From: Pseudocercospora fijiensis CIRAD86
Taxonomy: Eukaryota > Ascomycota > Dothideomycetes > Mycosphaerellales > Mycosphaerellaceae
DNA length: 64,000 nt
Assembly (NCBI RefSeq): GCF_000340215.1
Contig: NW_006921537.1
Coordinates: forward strand, 434,001-498,000
Direction: 5' to 3'
Part shown: positions 1 through 12,495 of the stretch, piece after piece
Layout of the letters: each line of letters opens with the position of its first letter
How positions within the stretch are numbered: the stretch's first letter is position 1
The notes under the pieces: model-generated
Told to the model about the DNA's origin: nothing
The model's input: only the letters and a program-made list of their open reading frames with translations
Database searches by the model: none
Program-made: the position numbers and the translations under genes

Positions 1-752
1 TAATGCTATATAACATTCATTCGTAGCTGGTTACTATAACGGCCGTAGGAAAGGAAACACTATAATATATAAAAACATACCCGCGAGGTAATATACTTAT
101 AATACGCGAATCTACCTAGGTAGTCTAAAAGGCGGTACTCTCTCTACGGAACTCTAACTCAGGCTATAGACAACAGCAAATAGAACCGGCGACAGTCTAT
201 ACCCTTAGGATCAAAATACCTAACCTATTAGTATAGAAGGCACTAAGGATAGTAGACTAGGAGCCTTTCCGAATACTCTCTCTAATTAATAAGAACGCGA
301 GAAACTAAGGCGTTTAGGTGCAAGTTAGCGCCGCTAAACAACTCCTATTAGGAGACCTCGAACTATACTTTAACAGCTATACGGAGAGAGAGCAATTCAT
401 TAGGCAATCCGCACTATTCCTAAATAAACTAGGCTTAGGAACTACTATTATTACCTAAATATACTCTCTAGTCGTCTACGGTATACTAACACGCACAATT
501 AGTATATATGCCGCGGGCAAATAGAAAGCTATTAAGGAAATCTTACTTTAAAACAGCTTATTAATCCCGAACGGAGCAATTACCTATATCGGATAGCTAG
601 TAAAGAACAGAGCGGCTACTAAACTAACGTCGTCGATTCTACTATATTTTACGAGGGCATCTAACGCTAACAAGATACTAGAACGAGGCATGCGTTAGTA
701 TAGCAGCCTATATATCGCCGAGATCTTCGAATCTAGCGCTAGAATTTAGTAG

Positions 753-880
753 TGCTTTAAATGCTAACTATACGGTTATATTAGAACCCGGTGCTGCATA
801 CTAGATCGATGCCCGCTCTATACTAGGCTATATAAGAAGGAGGCGTGCCTACTAGGCATACTACTATGCTATGCACTATA
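753..880 (+). pseudogene. LINE ORF1 (gag) zinc-knuckle segment
   Basis: The frame starting at 753 reads C-F-K-C-stop-x-Y-G-Y-I-x-T-R-C-C, which matches the CCHC knuckle pattern CFKC-x-x-YGH-I-x-x-x-C once His-to-Tyr and Gln-to-stop RIP changes are allowed. A second Cys-rich stretch follows. This is the nucleic-acid-binding part of LINE ORF1. It cannot be translated as it stands. Confidence 0.75.
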
Positions 881-2049
881 TAAAGATATATATATAGCAT
901 TTAGCGAGGGCTGCCCCGAGAGGAGGAAGGTAAAAGCAAAGGTAGTAGGAACGCGAGAACACCGTATAAGGTTTGATGTCCCTATAGAGGAACAACTAAT
1001 AGAGCGACAGGGCATTCGAGTAGCAATACAAGTAGGCGAGCCGCGAGACCCGGAAAACAGCTAAGATAAAACACTAGGGGTACAATTAAAACAAACTAGC
1101 CGCATTACGCCCCCTAACTCGGACCTATAAAGCGATAAGGACCTGCCGGAGAGGCCCTATTCAGACTTAGGTAAACAACGCGTCCTACGCGTCCTAGAAC
1201 CTAGCGGTAGTACAGCAAAAGCAATAGCTGCCGTACTAAGCGCTAAAGCAAATTTAGTGTTTTCTTCGCCTACGCCCGCTATCCTAATATCTTGCCTAGA
1301 TAGAGTCCCCTCTACGTAGAACTAGGTTAAAGTGTTCGCCGACCTAGATACCTGCTAGGAACACCCGCTAACTACTATACTATTATTACCGTAGAAAAAC
1401 ACACCGCTCTCTCCGCTTAAAAACTTAGCGCTCCGCATTAAAGAGCTAAAGTTGAAAGCTAGAGAGGTTGAGGCCCTACTATAGGCCAAACAAGCTAGGG
1501 AGCGCGCTAAGGCGAGGAAACGAAAGCAACTAGTTAAGGAAGATATAACCTAACTCTATACTAACGGCTAGCAATCTAGCGCGGACTCTAGTATAGGAGA
1601 CTTAATTAGCGACCTCGAGTAGCTTAAAATACTCGAATAGGGACGAGGTAAGCGAATTAAAACCCTTACGCAAAGCGGCTAATAGGTAGCCGCTAAAATT
1701 GCTAAGAAGAAGGCTAAAAGCCTTAAGCGGAAACGCGCCTCTAAACGCAACTTAGAGAGCGATAAAGAGAACTAACTAAAGCGGGTTACTCGCCGCTTAA
1801 CTATAGCGCTAATTCAAGCATTACCGTAAAGAGTGCTAACCGAAGACGAATAGATGCTCTAACCGGTACGGGGGGACCCTATAGCTATAAACGACAGCGA
1901 TACGAGTTCGAGCGAGGCGGGAACTAGCGGCAGCAGCAGCGACGAGTCTTAAGACACACTATTTCAACCGGACAGCTACGATAACGTCCGAGACCGGTAG
2001 ACCTACCGCCGCCCAAAACATTACGCATCCTATAACATAACGTAGCCGG

Positions 2050-2760
2050 CAGCCTCTACCGAATAGCAGCCCTCTTTAATAGCCCTTAGATACACGAATA
2101 CGATATTATAGCTATATAAGAACTCTACCTAAATCGGCAAAACGAGGGCTATATACTTACGCACTAACTATAGCGGGGTCTCTTCTAGTTACTCTTCGCT
2201 AGCAAACTAGATACGAGGGTAGCTATATTTATTACTAAACGATGGGATACGAGTAAATAGATAACGCACCTAACCGAGGAATACGTTTACAAAATCACAG
2301 TCCGGTTAGGCTAGCAAACACTTACTATAATTAATGCCTACTAGCCGCTAATCGACAACGACTCTATAGTTATCTAGTACCTCGCTATATACATTACGCT
2401 ATACACTATCCTAGTTAGCGATTTTAATGCATACTATTAAAGATAGATGCCGGACAAACTAAATAACGCCCGAGGTAGGCAACCAAACTAAATAGCTAAC
2501 GACTGCCGGCTAGCATAGGTAGTACCTATAAGGCAGACGACGCGAATTAATCTAAGGGACGGCGGGGCATTAACGTTAGACCTAGTATTCTATTTACTAA
2601 CGATTACACACCGCAGCCTCTTAGTTAGTACCGAATACGACTAGGACTCCGACTACCTACTAATTGAATCTACCTTCGCCTTTACGAGCCTGCCGGCGAT
2701 GCCGTATAAAGAGCCGAGGCGGAAGTAGAAACAAACCGATGTTTACGCCCTCTCCGCCTA
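2050..2760 (+). pseudogene. LINE ORF2 endonuclease domain remnant
   Basis: The frame at 2414 reads V-S-D-F-N-A-Y-Y, the RIP-altered form of the GDFNAHH motif of APE-type LINE endonucleases, which nick target DNA. Upstream sequence fits the N-terminal part of the fold. Stop codons interrupt the frame throughout. Confidence 0.75.
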
Positions 2761-3289
2761 CCTACGCTAACTCTAAGTCCCGAGTATAGAAGAACTCGAT
2801 ACCCCCGAACGACTCGATAAATGTATAATTAGGCTACAAGCGATTCTTTACTAGGCTATTAAAGAAGCAGTACTAACAGCCCGCTATATAGAGGGTAGAA
2901 CGAAGACCGGCTAGACCCCCGAATTCTTAATACTACGACGAGAGACTAGGCAACTCAAAAGGCGCCTTAGGCGCTATTAGATTACTAGCGGACCGGAATA
3001 CGAAAGGTACTAAGAACTATACGGCGAATACAAACGACAACTCCGCGCGTAGAAGAGAGACTAATTTAGGCAGGATATAGCGGCCTACGACAACAACCTC
3101 CTACGACTCTAGCGAGTAATTAAGTAGAAATCTAACTAGGGGTGCCCGCGGACCTCTTACTTCCCGACAATGCAATATAATAGTTATTTAATTACATCTA
3201 GCTACGATAAAGCAAAGCTCCTTAAATTAGCTTTCTTCCTAGCGTAGAGACAGGCCGACTTAGCCGACATTACGCTAAATTTTGAGTAC

Positions 3290-4400
3290 TTGGAGCCTAT
3301 TCAATACCTACCGATTACGCTATACGAGGTCGCCCTAGCGGTAAGGAAGATAGCTACTAGGAAGGCCCTAGGACTAGACGGCATTCTAGCGGAGCTTATT
3401 AAAAGGGCATTAATACACCTGTTACTATTCGAAGACAACTAGGTAGACTCGGACGACGAGAGCAGCGAGAGTAGCAACTATACTACCGCTAGTAGCAGCG
3501 AGGACATAGGTACGGACAGTACTACTAACTCTACGGCGAGCGCCCGCTACTAGAGTAAGAACAATAAAGACGACTTAGGGCCTACGCCCTTCTATATATA
3601 CATTACGGCATTGTTTAATGCATCCCTCCGGGTCGGCTACTACCTATAAGCGCTCCGAACATTAACGACGGTAGCCCTTTAAAAGCCCGGCAAAGACCTA
3701 GTAACACCGAAGGGATACCGTCTAATCGCACTACTTAATACGATTAGTAAATGCCTCGAAAGCATTATCGCCGAACGACTATACTAGGCATTCGAAACCT
3801 AAGGCATCCTACCGACTAGCTACTTTAGTAAACGAAAAGGCTACGCAACGGACGAGGCACTCTATACTCTTATTAAACCGATAGCAGATACATAGCAGCA
3901 AGGCGGCTACGCCTTAGCCCTAGCACTCGACATCTCCGGCGCATTTAACTACGTCTTATATTAAAGACTACTCTATAATATACGTAGGAGACGACTCGGC
4001 GGTAAACTAGCCGAATAGACATAGAGCTTTCTTACCGGCCGTAGAACGAAACTCCGGCTACCTAATATTATAGCTCTAGAGGCGGAAGTTACCGTTAGAA
4101 TACTATAAGGTTTACTACTCTCGCTACCGCTCTTTATAATCTTTAACGCAGACTTAGTAGAACAGACGAGCTAGGTAGAAAACAATACATTAGTCGCCTA
4201 GATCGACGATATTATAATGCTAGTTACCGGACCTACGGCAGAGGCAGTAGAGAACACTATAAAACGACTAGTTACGATTTGCGAACGTTAGTTAGCATAA
4301 CACGCAGCGATATTCGCGCCGGCTAAATTCTAATTAATTCACTTTTATCTACCTAGCTCTCGTTACTAGACAGCACGCACGACTGCCTTTACTATTACAT
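3290..4400 (+). pseudogene. LINE ORF2 reverse transcriptase remnant
   Basis: Family motifs are readable in order: K-P-G-K-D near 3680, Y-R-L-I-A-L-L-N-T near 3717, the palm segment A-L-D-I-S-G-A-F-N near 3920, and I-D-D near 4202, which is the YxDD site with its aromatic residue lost to a TAG codon. Trp and Gln codons are replaced by TAG. The spacing is that of a Tad-type reverse transcriptase. Confidence 0.85.
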
Positions 4401-4993
4401 TTTAAGGCACTACAATTCAACCCTTAGAGGCAGTTAAAATACTAGGAGTCACCCTAGACTCGAGGCTTACCTTCGTAGCATACCGAAAAGACATTGAAAC
4501 GAAGGCCGCGAAGAAGACTAATATGCTCGCCGTACTTAACAAGTTATCGTAGGGGGCCTTACTAACCTTAGTCCGTAGAGCCTACCTAGCGATTATCCGA
4601 CTACTACTAGCATACGGCGTATTAGTCTAGTACCGGCTAGGTACGGCGGATGCAAAGAAGGCGACTAAACTAATTAACGCTATTTAGTATATAGCCGCCT
4701 ACTAAATAGCGGGAGCCTTTAAAACTACATTACAGGCAGCGCTCTATACCGAGCTGTACATCGAACTAGCTAAGGTATACCTTTAATTAGTCTGCCTTAG
4801 GACATTTATTCGAATAGCGAGCCGCCTATATAGTGCAAGCTTAATTAACAGAGCGAACGCCGACACCCGCCGTAAGTGGATTATACTACTAGCATTCTAC
4901 AAACAGACCTACCTCGCAGCAGGTAGCTAACTGCTACTCCAAATTTAACAGGTCTTCGTTAATATACTATAGGGTAAATACCTAAACACGAGG

Positions 4994-5480
4994 GTGCTAG
5001 AGGACACCGAGGAGGCTATTAGGATACATAACGAAACAACTCGCATACCGGGCATTTATATTTATACAGACGGGTTACTTAAGGAAGACAAGAAGGGCAA
5101 CTACAAGCTAGGCTGCTTAGCAGTATCCCTTAACGGCCGAGTCTACGAATCCCGCCTACTAGGAACGGCAACTTTCTCTTTATCCTTCTACGTAGAAGCA
5201 TACGGCCTGCTACTAGCCCTCTAATTAATTATTCACTACGGGCTTATCGAGCTAGCCTATATCTATACAGACAACCGAGGACTAGTATAGCGGATTAGCG
5301 ACACTAGCGCTAATACCGCTTAGGATGCTATTAAACAGTTCTATGAACTCCGACCCTATACACTATGCCCTATCTCTATTTAATAGATACCTAGCTACTC
5401 GGGCATACTAGGCAATGAATTAGCAGACAAACTCGCTACTAAAGCGGCAGACCGGGCTAAAGCAATTCACTCTTCGCTAA
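4994..5480 (+). pseudogene. LINE ORF2 RNase H domain remnant
   Basis: The segment 4994-5224 is open and contains I-Y-T-D-G (first catalytic Asp) and V-E-A-Y-G-L-L-L-A-L (catalytic Glu). After a stop the same frame gives Y-T-D-N-R-G (second Asp) and, near 5400, S-Y-S-G-I-L-G-N-E-L-A-D-K-L-A, which is the HSG-NE-AD block with His changed to Tyr. An RNase H domain after the RT is known in Tad1 and I-clade LINEs. A C-terminal Cys-rich segment follows near 5690-5800. Confidence 0.85.
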
Positions 5481-6150
5481 CGAACGATAGCAAATAGGCC
5501 AAAGGCCAAATCGACCTCTTTCTAAAAGACTAGTAGTAACAACACTAGATAGAAGGCACTATAGGCCGCGGAGTCTACCGGATCCAACTAACAATTACGA
5601 AAGACGTCCTTCAAAGATACAACTAGGCTAGCCGCCCGATAGGAAGCATTATTACCTAGATAAGGACCGGAAAGATAGCGCTTAACTAATACCTCTACGG
5701 CATTAGCGTAGTAGGTAGCCCATTCTGCGGCCTCTATATTAACGACGAAGGATACGACCTACAAAGACAAACACCCGCCTATATCCTACTCGAATGCCTA
5801 AGACTAACCAAAGATAGAGACAATATGTAGGCAGCCCTCGGTAAACGAATTACTAACATCAACCTCCTTCTTAGTAACCTAGCGATAGTACAACAGGCAG
5901 CCCTATTATTACTAAAGGCGAAAGTCTTATAGCAATTTAGGGCAATCGATCCGGGGCTCGTAGAATCTAAGCACAGCGACCTAATTTAAAAGCAAGAAGC
6001 AGTATTAAACTCTAAGAAGGAAGCTAAAGCCGCGAAGAAAGTAGCGAAATAGGACCGCTAGGCTCGGATGAAATAGCGATACGCGGAGGCTGCTATACGG
6101 GTAACCGCATAGTATTACCGGGTTATAGTCAAGTAGTATGCAGTATTTAT

Positions 6151-6840
6151 ATATAAAGAGCGTGCCACCGCTCTAAGCTAACGCTACGTAAGCAGCTCTA
6201 CGAAAGACATCCGCCTAGACCGTTAAGCTACCGCTAATCCTAGCTAAAGCATACTATAAAAAAGGGACGAGGGACTATAACCGAACGGTTAAGCAAATAC
6301 GCAGCCGCTAGAGGGACCACCTACCGTTACAGGTCGCGGAAGGGCTTACGGACTTATAGTAACAAGAATTGAAGTCTAAACTCGGGATATCTACTTAGGC
6401 GAACCGAAATATCAATTCGGCCCCTAATAGCGTTACATACGCCTTCTAGAGCGTACTATACGCCAACGAACCTAGCGGGCACCTAAGGACAACTACGCAC
6501 TCGCCGCAAAGACAGTTAAATGCTATACGAACCCCTATTAGCGTAAAACAATACTATATAAGTAATTCACTTACTCTACTAAGCAATTAGCCGACTAGCT
6601 AGCACGCTAATGAAACTACTATCGAAAGACTACCGACCGAAACAGCCCGGACATTAATACTAACCTCTTCAAAGCCTATTACTACCGGGCGTACGGCTTA
6701 TCGAAACCGAGCCGCCCTATAATACCGCTACTACCCTTAGACTCCGTATTTGAACTACTAATTAGGGTAGGTAGCGCACCTATCGCTTTAGGTAGCAGTA
6801 GAACAGACATTTATCTATAGTACGCCGGCAAATAGGTAGC
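6151..6840. other. RIP-altered DNA without a recognisable gene
   Basis: The stretch has the TA-rich, TGG/CAG-poor composition of RIP-damaged repeats. I see no family motif, terminal repeat or tandem array. It may include the 3' tail of the LINE. Confidence 0.5.
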
Positions 6841-6869
6841 TCAATCCTATTGCTAGTAAGCTAATATAT

Positions 6870-7552
6870 ACATACTATACCCCTAACCGAGCGAGCAACC
6901 CCCTAGTTGTATAAGGAGGTATTAGCCTATTTATTAAGATTCGTTAAGAGGTACACATCAATCTAAGGGACATTGCAAGGCGCACTAATCAAATGTTGAC
7001 GGGAATGTCTATAAAATTACGACGATAGTAAGGCGAAGGATTAGTACGGAGCGGGTCAAATTGTAGCTAATGCGGGGGCATTAGGCTACGTATCTATAAG
7101 CCGCGTAGATTAAGGGTCTTTAAATAGGCTTCAAATGACATACTAACTAACTAACTAGCTTACCGACTATATTACCGGCCGCATCTTTGAGTATTTTTAG
7201 CAGTACATACTTAATTAAACACTAGTCCTCTAACCGGATCTAAGGGTATGCTACTATAAAGGCTACGGAGTGTGCTTCGAAGACCCTAGAGAGTACGACA
7301 CGTAGCTAGAGTTGCGTGCGGATCTAACTATGTATAAGCAACAGCTATATAGCTAGAATCGATAGCAGCACGATAAGACCGTAGAGAGGCAGGACGAGTA
7401 GGAGGTAGAAGAGGCTGCTTATTTTGACGAGGAGAAGTTAGAGTATCTAGCAGTGTGCGATGACTTAGCTAGTAATAAAGAGGGCGATAATTAGGACCGT
7501 AGTAGTGTTTTTAATAGACATTTCGGTAGACGTTTGTTTCCCGGTTAACGTC
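6870..7552 (+). pseudogene. RIP-stopped remnant of an unidentified protein frame
   Basis: One frame stays coherent for about 220 codons when TAG/TAA codons are read as former Trp, Gln or Arg codons. Its C-terminal part is acidic (for example V-E-E-A-A-Y-F-D-E-E-K-L-E-Y) and it ends in L-F-P-G-TAA near 7548. I do not recognise the family. It lies immediately upstream of the copia element whose target duplication starts at 7558. It may be a captured host fragment or part of another transposon. Confidence 0.35.
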
Positions 7553-7562
7553 GGTACTTAGA

Positions 7563-7744
7563 TGTTGTAGTTCAGTTAGGTAATATGCTAGTTAGCTAAT
7601 ACTATTAGCTAACCTATGCTAAGAGGAAGGATATATAATAGGTATATTAACTGCAGTTTCTATAGCAGGCTCCTAATCCTTCTTTATATAGTTATATAGT
7701 TGTCAATCCGATAATTAGTTACATCCTTAGTACGATTTATAACA
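7563..7744 (+). repeat. 5' LTR of the copia element
   Basis: The repeat is 182 bp, starting TGTTGTAGTTCAG and ending TATAACA. Compared with the 3' copy I find about a dozen differences, all transitions, consistent with RIP rather than ordinary ageing. The 5' flank TTAGA is the mutated target-site copy. Confidence 0.92.
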
Positions 7745-7760
7745 GGTTATAAGCCCGGCG
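7745..7760 (+). other. Primer-binding site complementary to the initiator tRNA-Met anticodon arm
   Basis: Directly after the 5' LTR lies GGTTATAAGCCC. With the RIP change TGA-to-TAA undone it reads GGTTATGAGCCC, the complement of GGGCTCATAACC in the anticodon stem-loop of eukaryotic initiator tRNA-Met. Priming by a 5' half of tRNA-iMet is established for Drosophila copia. The assignment here is from memory of the tRNA sequence and from two other elements in this window with the same motif. Confidence 0.75.
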
Positions 7761-7899
7761 TATACGCTTACCTGTCTAGTTTAACTACAAAAGAACTGTT
7801 TCTAGAGTCTACTAAACAGAGCTAGCTATCTAGACCTATTAGGTACCTAGTTAAGAGCTCTAGTTCGGACTAAAACCTAGCAAGTGTCCCTTATAAGCC

Positions 7900-8900
7900 C
7901 TACCTAGCACTATACTAAAAGGAAGCTAGGAACGATAGACACTAATTAGATAAAGACAGTAAAGGAGAATCAGGTTCTTAGGAAGGGAATCAACTTCTAA
8001 GACTAGAAGCTTATATTCTAGGCGGCTCTTCTAGAAAAGGACCTAGTTAGTATAGTATTCTATAGACTTAACTAGGCTAATGAAATAAAACTACCTCTGA
8101 AGAGCATGTTTATAGGGGACTCAGCCGGTTAGTAGTACAGAGACATGTTTAGGGACTAGAAGAAGAAAGACATCTAAGCCCTAGGCATACTTATTACTAG
8201 ACTCGACCCTGCCCTTAGACTAGACTTCGGTAATATACCTAAGTTAGCTAAGGATATATACGACTATATTAAGGCTCTATACAAGCCTATTGTAACCGTA
8301 GACATATTTGATACTATTAAACTTATTAGGCATATTAGGATGCCCCTTACTAATCCGAATACCTAGTAGTACTGCGAATCTTTTTAGTAGTAGTTCAACA
8401 GATTCTAAACATCGATAGAACAATTTGCTAGCTTAGTTACAACAATAGAAGCGCCTATAAAGTTATTAGACATTAAGATACCTAACATGCTTATTAGGAT
8501 GCTGTTTATTTAGGGCCTTTCTAGTTACGAATAGCTTAGATCCTAGAAGCATAACAACAAGCCTAAAGCTAAGGACTCCTCCCTTAAAGCAATAATAACG
8601 TCCCTAAGGAGAGAAAAGCCTCCTAGATAGTTATCTAGCGGCTTAAAGCTTGTTAGAGGGGCTATTAGCAATAATGACGACTAGTGCACTTAGTACAAGC
8701 ACAAATACACTAACGCTAAGTGCTATAAGCAATACCCTAATATAGCACTACCTAGTTAGGGAAAGAAAGACAAGAGCAAAGACAAAGACAAAGACAAAGG
8801 CAAGAAGGGTAAAGGCAAAGGAAAGGGCAAATCTAGTAGTACTATTAACAATAACAAAGATGAATTAGACTCCTCCTCTAACTCGGAAGATAAGGGAGAC
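7900..8900 (+). pseudogene. copia gag remnant with zinc finger and Lys-rich tail
   Basis: Near 8676-8740 the frame reads C-T-stop-Y-K-H-K-Y-T-N-A-K-C, the RIP form of a C-x2-C-x3-H-x4-C zinc finger. It is followed near 8763-8830 by a Lys/Asp/Gly-rich tract. This is the nucleocapsid end of a copia gag. Confidence 0.72.
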
Positions 8901-9439
8901 TATTAGCTAGACGGCCTTAGTAGGGGCCTAATTAGGGGAGCTATTGCAAAGCCGGGACTAGCTATAGCAAGCTCTAAGAACCTAACAGCTAATACAAAAG
9001 TTTAGGACATAGGTATATTACTATATATTATAGGGAATAAGAGCTAGTTTAGCGATCTTAAGCACCTAACTAAGCCTGTTTAGTTCTCCTAAGCAGTAGG
9101 AAAATCAAGTGTATTACGATTAGGAACTGTTAACATCTTCCTAACCTATAAAGGAAAGAAAACCCTAATTACTCTAATAGACGTCCTCTACTCCCCGAAC
9201 TTAGATTGCAACCTAATCTTAGTAGAGCGTCTTTAGAAGAAATATAGCATTTACTTAGACAGACCTTTAGGCACTTTAATACTTAAAGGTAAGCTAATTA
9301 GAAAGGTTAAGGAAGTATAAGGAGTACTTACCCTTAAAGATGCTAGAGTCAAAATGCTAGGCTCAGCTTTAAAACTAAACTTAGAATCGAGTTAGAAAGG
9401 ACAGCTATTAGCCCTAGCTATCGCTAGACTACGAGCGGA

Positions 9440-10250
9440 TATATTAAGATAGCATTAGAGACTTAGCTACGTCGGTAACAAGATCCTAACAGCTACTAAG
9501 GAAGCTATTCTAGGCCTAGAAGAAGTTGATATATCTGAACTCGAGCACTATAAGATTTATAAGCTCTCGAGAGCTTAAAGAGTTGTATTAAGAGAATACA
9601 GAACTAGACTAGAAAAAGCCCTTAACGAAGTCTATATTGACCTTGTTAGCGTACAACCATTTAATCTATTTAGAAACAGGTACATTATAATCCTAACTAA
9701 TGCTAAAACTAGGCTTAGGTAGGGTCTATTACTTCGAAACAAAGACAAGGTAACAAGTAGTAATAAGCTAACTAACTAGATAACTAGAATTAAGAGGCAA
9801 TATAACAAAATCCCTAAGATTATCTTTAGTAATAGCGGGGGAGAGTTTACTAACAACGATCTAGTACATTTTATAGAGGAAGTTAGCATTAGATAGGATG
9901 TGTCTACACTATATATACCGGAGTAGAATAGCATTACAGAGTCGTTAAACAAGACGATTCTGCTTAAGGTAAGAGCAATAATAATTGACTCTAGCCTACT
10001 AATATACTACTAGTACTTTACAGTAATATATTCGATTTACCTAACTAATAGACTAGTAAACTTAAGAACTAAGGAAGTTCTACTTAAGGCTTTCGAATTA
10101 GACTTGAATATTAGCAGTATAGACATTAACCTGTCTAAGACGAGACGATTTGGCTATAAGGCATTTAAATACCTCGAATCCGGAGTTAAACGACTTAACT
10201 CCTAGAAATTTGCACTAAGAGCTTTCGTTTACTAGTTTATTAGATTCTAA
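9440..10250 (+). pseudogene. copia integrase remnant
   Basis: The frame contains the H..H zinc region (stop-H-stop-R-L-S-Y-V), E-V-Y-I-D-L-V with the first catalytic Asp near 9640, S-N-S-G-G-E-F near 9832 (RIP-altered SDxGGEF with the second Asp), and the region of the catalytic Glu near 9940. Stops are TAG or TAA. Confidence 0.85.
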
Positions 10251-11079
10251 GAAAATTCGTTAACAAACTATCTACTTTAGAACCCGCACTAGAAGGATAG
10301 CGTATAGTAGCATAATATCAGATTCTCTCTATACGTTACCTTCAACGAGGACTTTGTCTATAAAGACAATTTTACTAAGCTTCTAAGTACCCTTTAAGCT
10401 TAGGGGGAGTATTTGAGACTAGCTGTCCCTTAGGAGACTATTTAGGTACTTAAAACCTAGTCTAACCTTTCATTTGAGTCAGGAATCCTAGCACTATTCC
10501 CTAGTAATAACCAAACACCTTAGTACTCTTTAGAACCTTAGGGGGAGCTATTTAGAGGTAGCATCCCTTAGCCTTAGTAGGCTTATAATTAGGAAGATTA
10601 GGAAGACTCCCTTATAGCTTAGGGGGAGCAAGGTACACTTAAGTAAGGAACACTACCTCAGCTAATACCTATAGCTAATAAGCTAATACTCTAAAATCAC
10701 TAACTAGAACTACTAGCTGCCTAGTAGGAAGCTACTCCTAAGAAAAATCAGTACACTTAAGAAATAGATACTACTAAACTAGAAGACACCCTAATCACTC
10801 CCTTCTAAGTCCCTAAGACTACTAGCAAGAGAAAGAGGGCTCCTAACCCACCTTAGCTAAACCCTCCTTAAGCCGAAGTACGACTTAGGTCTAGTAGAGC
10901 CGTAGCTAAGCATAACTATAGCAAGATTACTAAGATTGCTATAGCTGCTACTATAAAAGATACTTAGAAGCTAGCTAACCTAACAACCCTAGCTAAAGCC
11001 CTAAAAAGGCCTAACTAGGATAAATAGAGAAAAGCCGTTATAAAAGAGATAAGGTCTCTTAAAAAGTCTAGTGTAATCG

Positions 11080-11770
11080 AGTAGATTCTAGCCGAATCCC
11101 TACTAAAAGGCAGAACACCTCTAATAGGAAAATGGGTTTTTAAGATCAAATACCTACTAGACGGCTCTATTAACAAATACAAGGCAAGATAGACAGCTAG
11201 AGGCTTTATATAGAAGCAAGGTCTTAACTATATCAACACCTATACTCCTATACTAAGAGCAGCTACTACTAGACTTATCCTTAGGCTTTTAGTAAACAAA
11301 AACTAGAAGCGAAGATAGGTTAATATCGAGACTGCTTTCTTAAATCCCCCTCTAGACAAAGAGATTTTCATTAGACCCCTAGAAGGCGCGTACCTGTTTA
11401 AGAAGCACCCTCTAAAGTAGATTATCCGTATTAGAAAAGGATTGTATAGCCTTAAGTAGGCTGCTAATCTCTAGTACTATAATGCTTTAGATACTCTTCG
11501 TTAACTTAGCCTAAGCAGGACAAAGAGTAACTGTTGCCTATAGTAAGGTAATAGTATTCTTGTCCTCCTTTATATAGATAACTTCTAAATCTTTAGAACC
11601 TCTAAGGCAAAGATCGATACTCTAATTGAAGGTCTTCGCAAGAAGTACACAATTAAGATTGTTACGTCTAACCTATTTCTAGGCCTTTATCTAAAGGAAG
11701 ACAAGGAGGGAAACCTTACTATCTCCTAGACACACTATACTAAAGAGAAGCTTTAGAAGTATAGCTTGGA
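11080..11770 (+). pseudogene. copia reverse transcriptase (RVT_2) remnant
   Basis: Readable family blocks are G-K-W-V-F-K-I-K near 11130, the K-A-R..T-A-R-G-F region near 11190, T-A-F-L-N-P-P-L near 11333, K-G-L-Y-S-L-K near 11440 and L-Y-I-D-N near 11568, which is the YVDD catalytic motif with Asp changed to Asn. Confidence 0.87.
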
Positions 11771-12029
11771 CTAGTGCAAGCTAATAAAGCATCTACTTAA
11801 GAAGCTTTACGAGCCTCTTACAACCCCCTATAACCGTTAGGACTACTAGCTATTTAACACTATAATTAGTGAAATGCAGTTTCTAGCTAACTAGACTAGA
11901 CTAGACATTAGCTATGCCGTTAACTACCTTGCTAGGTTCCTTTAGAATCCCGGACCTAAGTATGTTATAGCTGCTAAATATCTCTAGAGGTACATTGCTA
12001 GCACAGTTAACAAAGGACTTGTCTTTAGA

Positions 12030-12495
12030 AAGAAGAAAACTTTGGAATTTTAGGCATACTCTAACGTAGACTTTGCTAGTAACCCTTTATTATCAAGATC
12101 AATATTAGGCGCCCTTATACTTCTTAACAACACTCTAATTATATAGAGATTACAGCTCTAGAAGGAAGTCGTGCTCTCTAGCACTAAAGTAGAGTATATT
12201 GCTCTAACAGAAGTATATAGAGAAATCTGCTAGCTCCGAAATTTGATAACTAAGCTTTAACCACTTACTAGGGAAGAAGTTAACAGGATTTATATCTAGG
12301 TAGACAACTAGTTAGCTATTTCCCTTATTAAGGACTATACAAATTCCAAGAGGTTAAGGCACGTTTCCCTTAGGAACTACTACTATAGAGAACAGTATGC
12401 CTAGGGAAAGACTAGTGTCGAATTCGTCACTACTAACAAGCAGCTAGCGGACTGTTTTACTAAGCCCAAATCTCTAAACAAAATTCTCTAATAAC
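12030..12495 (+). pseudogene. copia RNase H remnant
   Basis: The frame gives S-N-V-D-F-A-S-N near 12060 (D-A-D-F/W-A block), L-S-S-T-K-V-E-Y-I-A-L near 12176 (SSTEAEY block) and V-D-N-stop-L-A-I-S near 12300 (DNQ block). Then come L-A-D-C-F-T-K and the end of pol near 12490. Confidence 0.87.

Larger units (their letters stand above)
1..6150 (+). mobile_element. RIP-mutated Tad1-like LINE, 5' end outside the window
   Basis: A non-LTR retrotransposon reads on the plus strand through many TAG/TAA codons. In order it shows a gag-type zinc knuckle, an APE-type endonuclease, a reverse transcriptase, RNase H and a C-terminal zinc-finger segment. This order is that of the Tad1/I-type LINEs of filamentous fungi. 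ORF1 is already open at base 1, so the element begins upstream. The 3' limit is approximate: recognisable ORF2 ends near 5900 and is followed by a Lys/Ala-rich tail. Nearly all stop codons are TAG or TAA where family members have Trp or Gln, as expected from RIP. The copy is dead. Confidence 0.88.
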
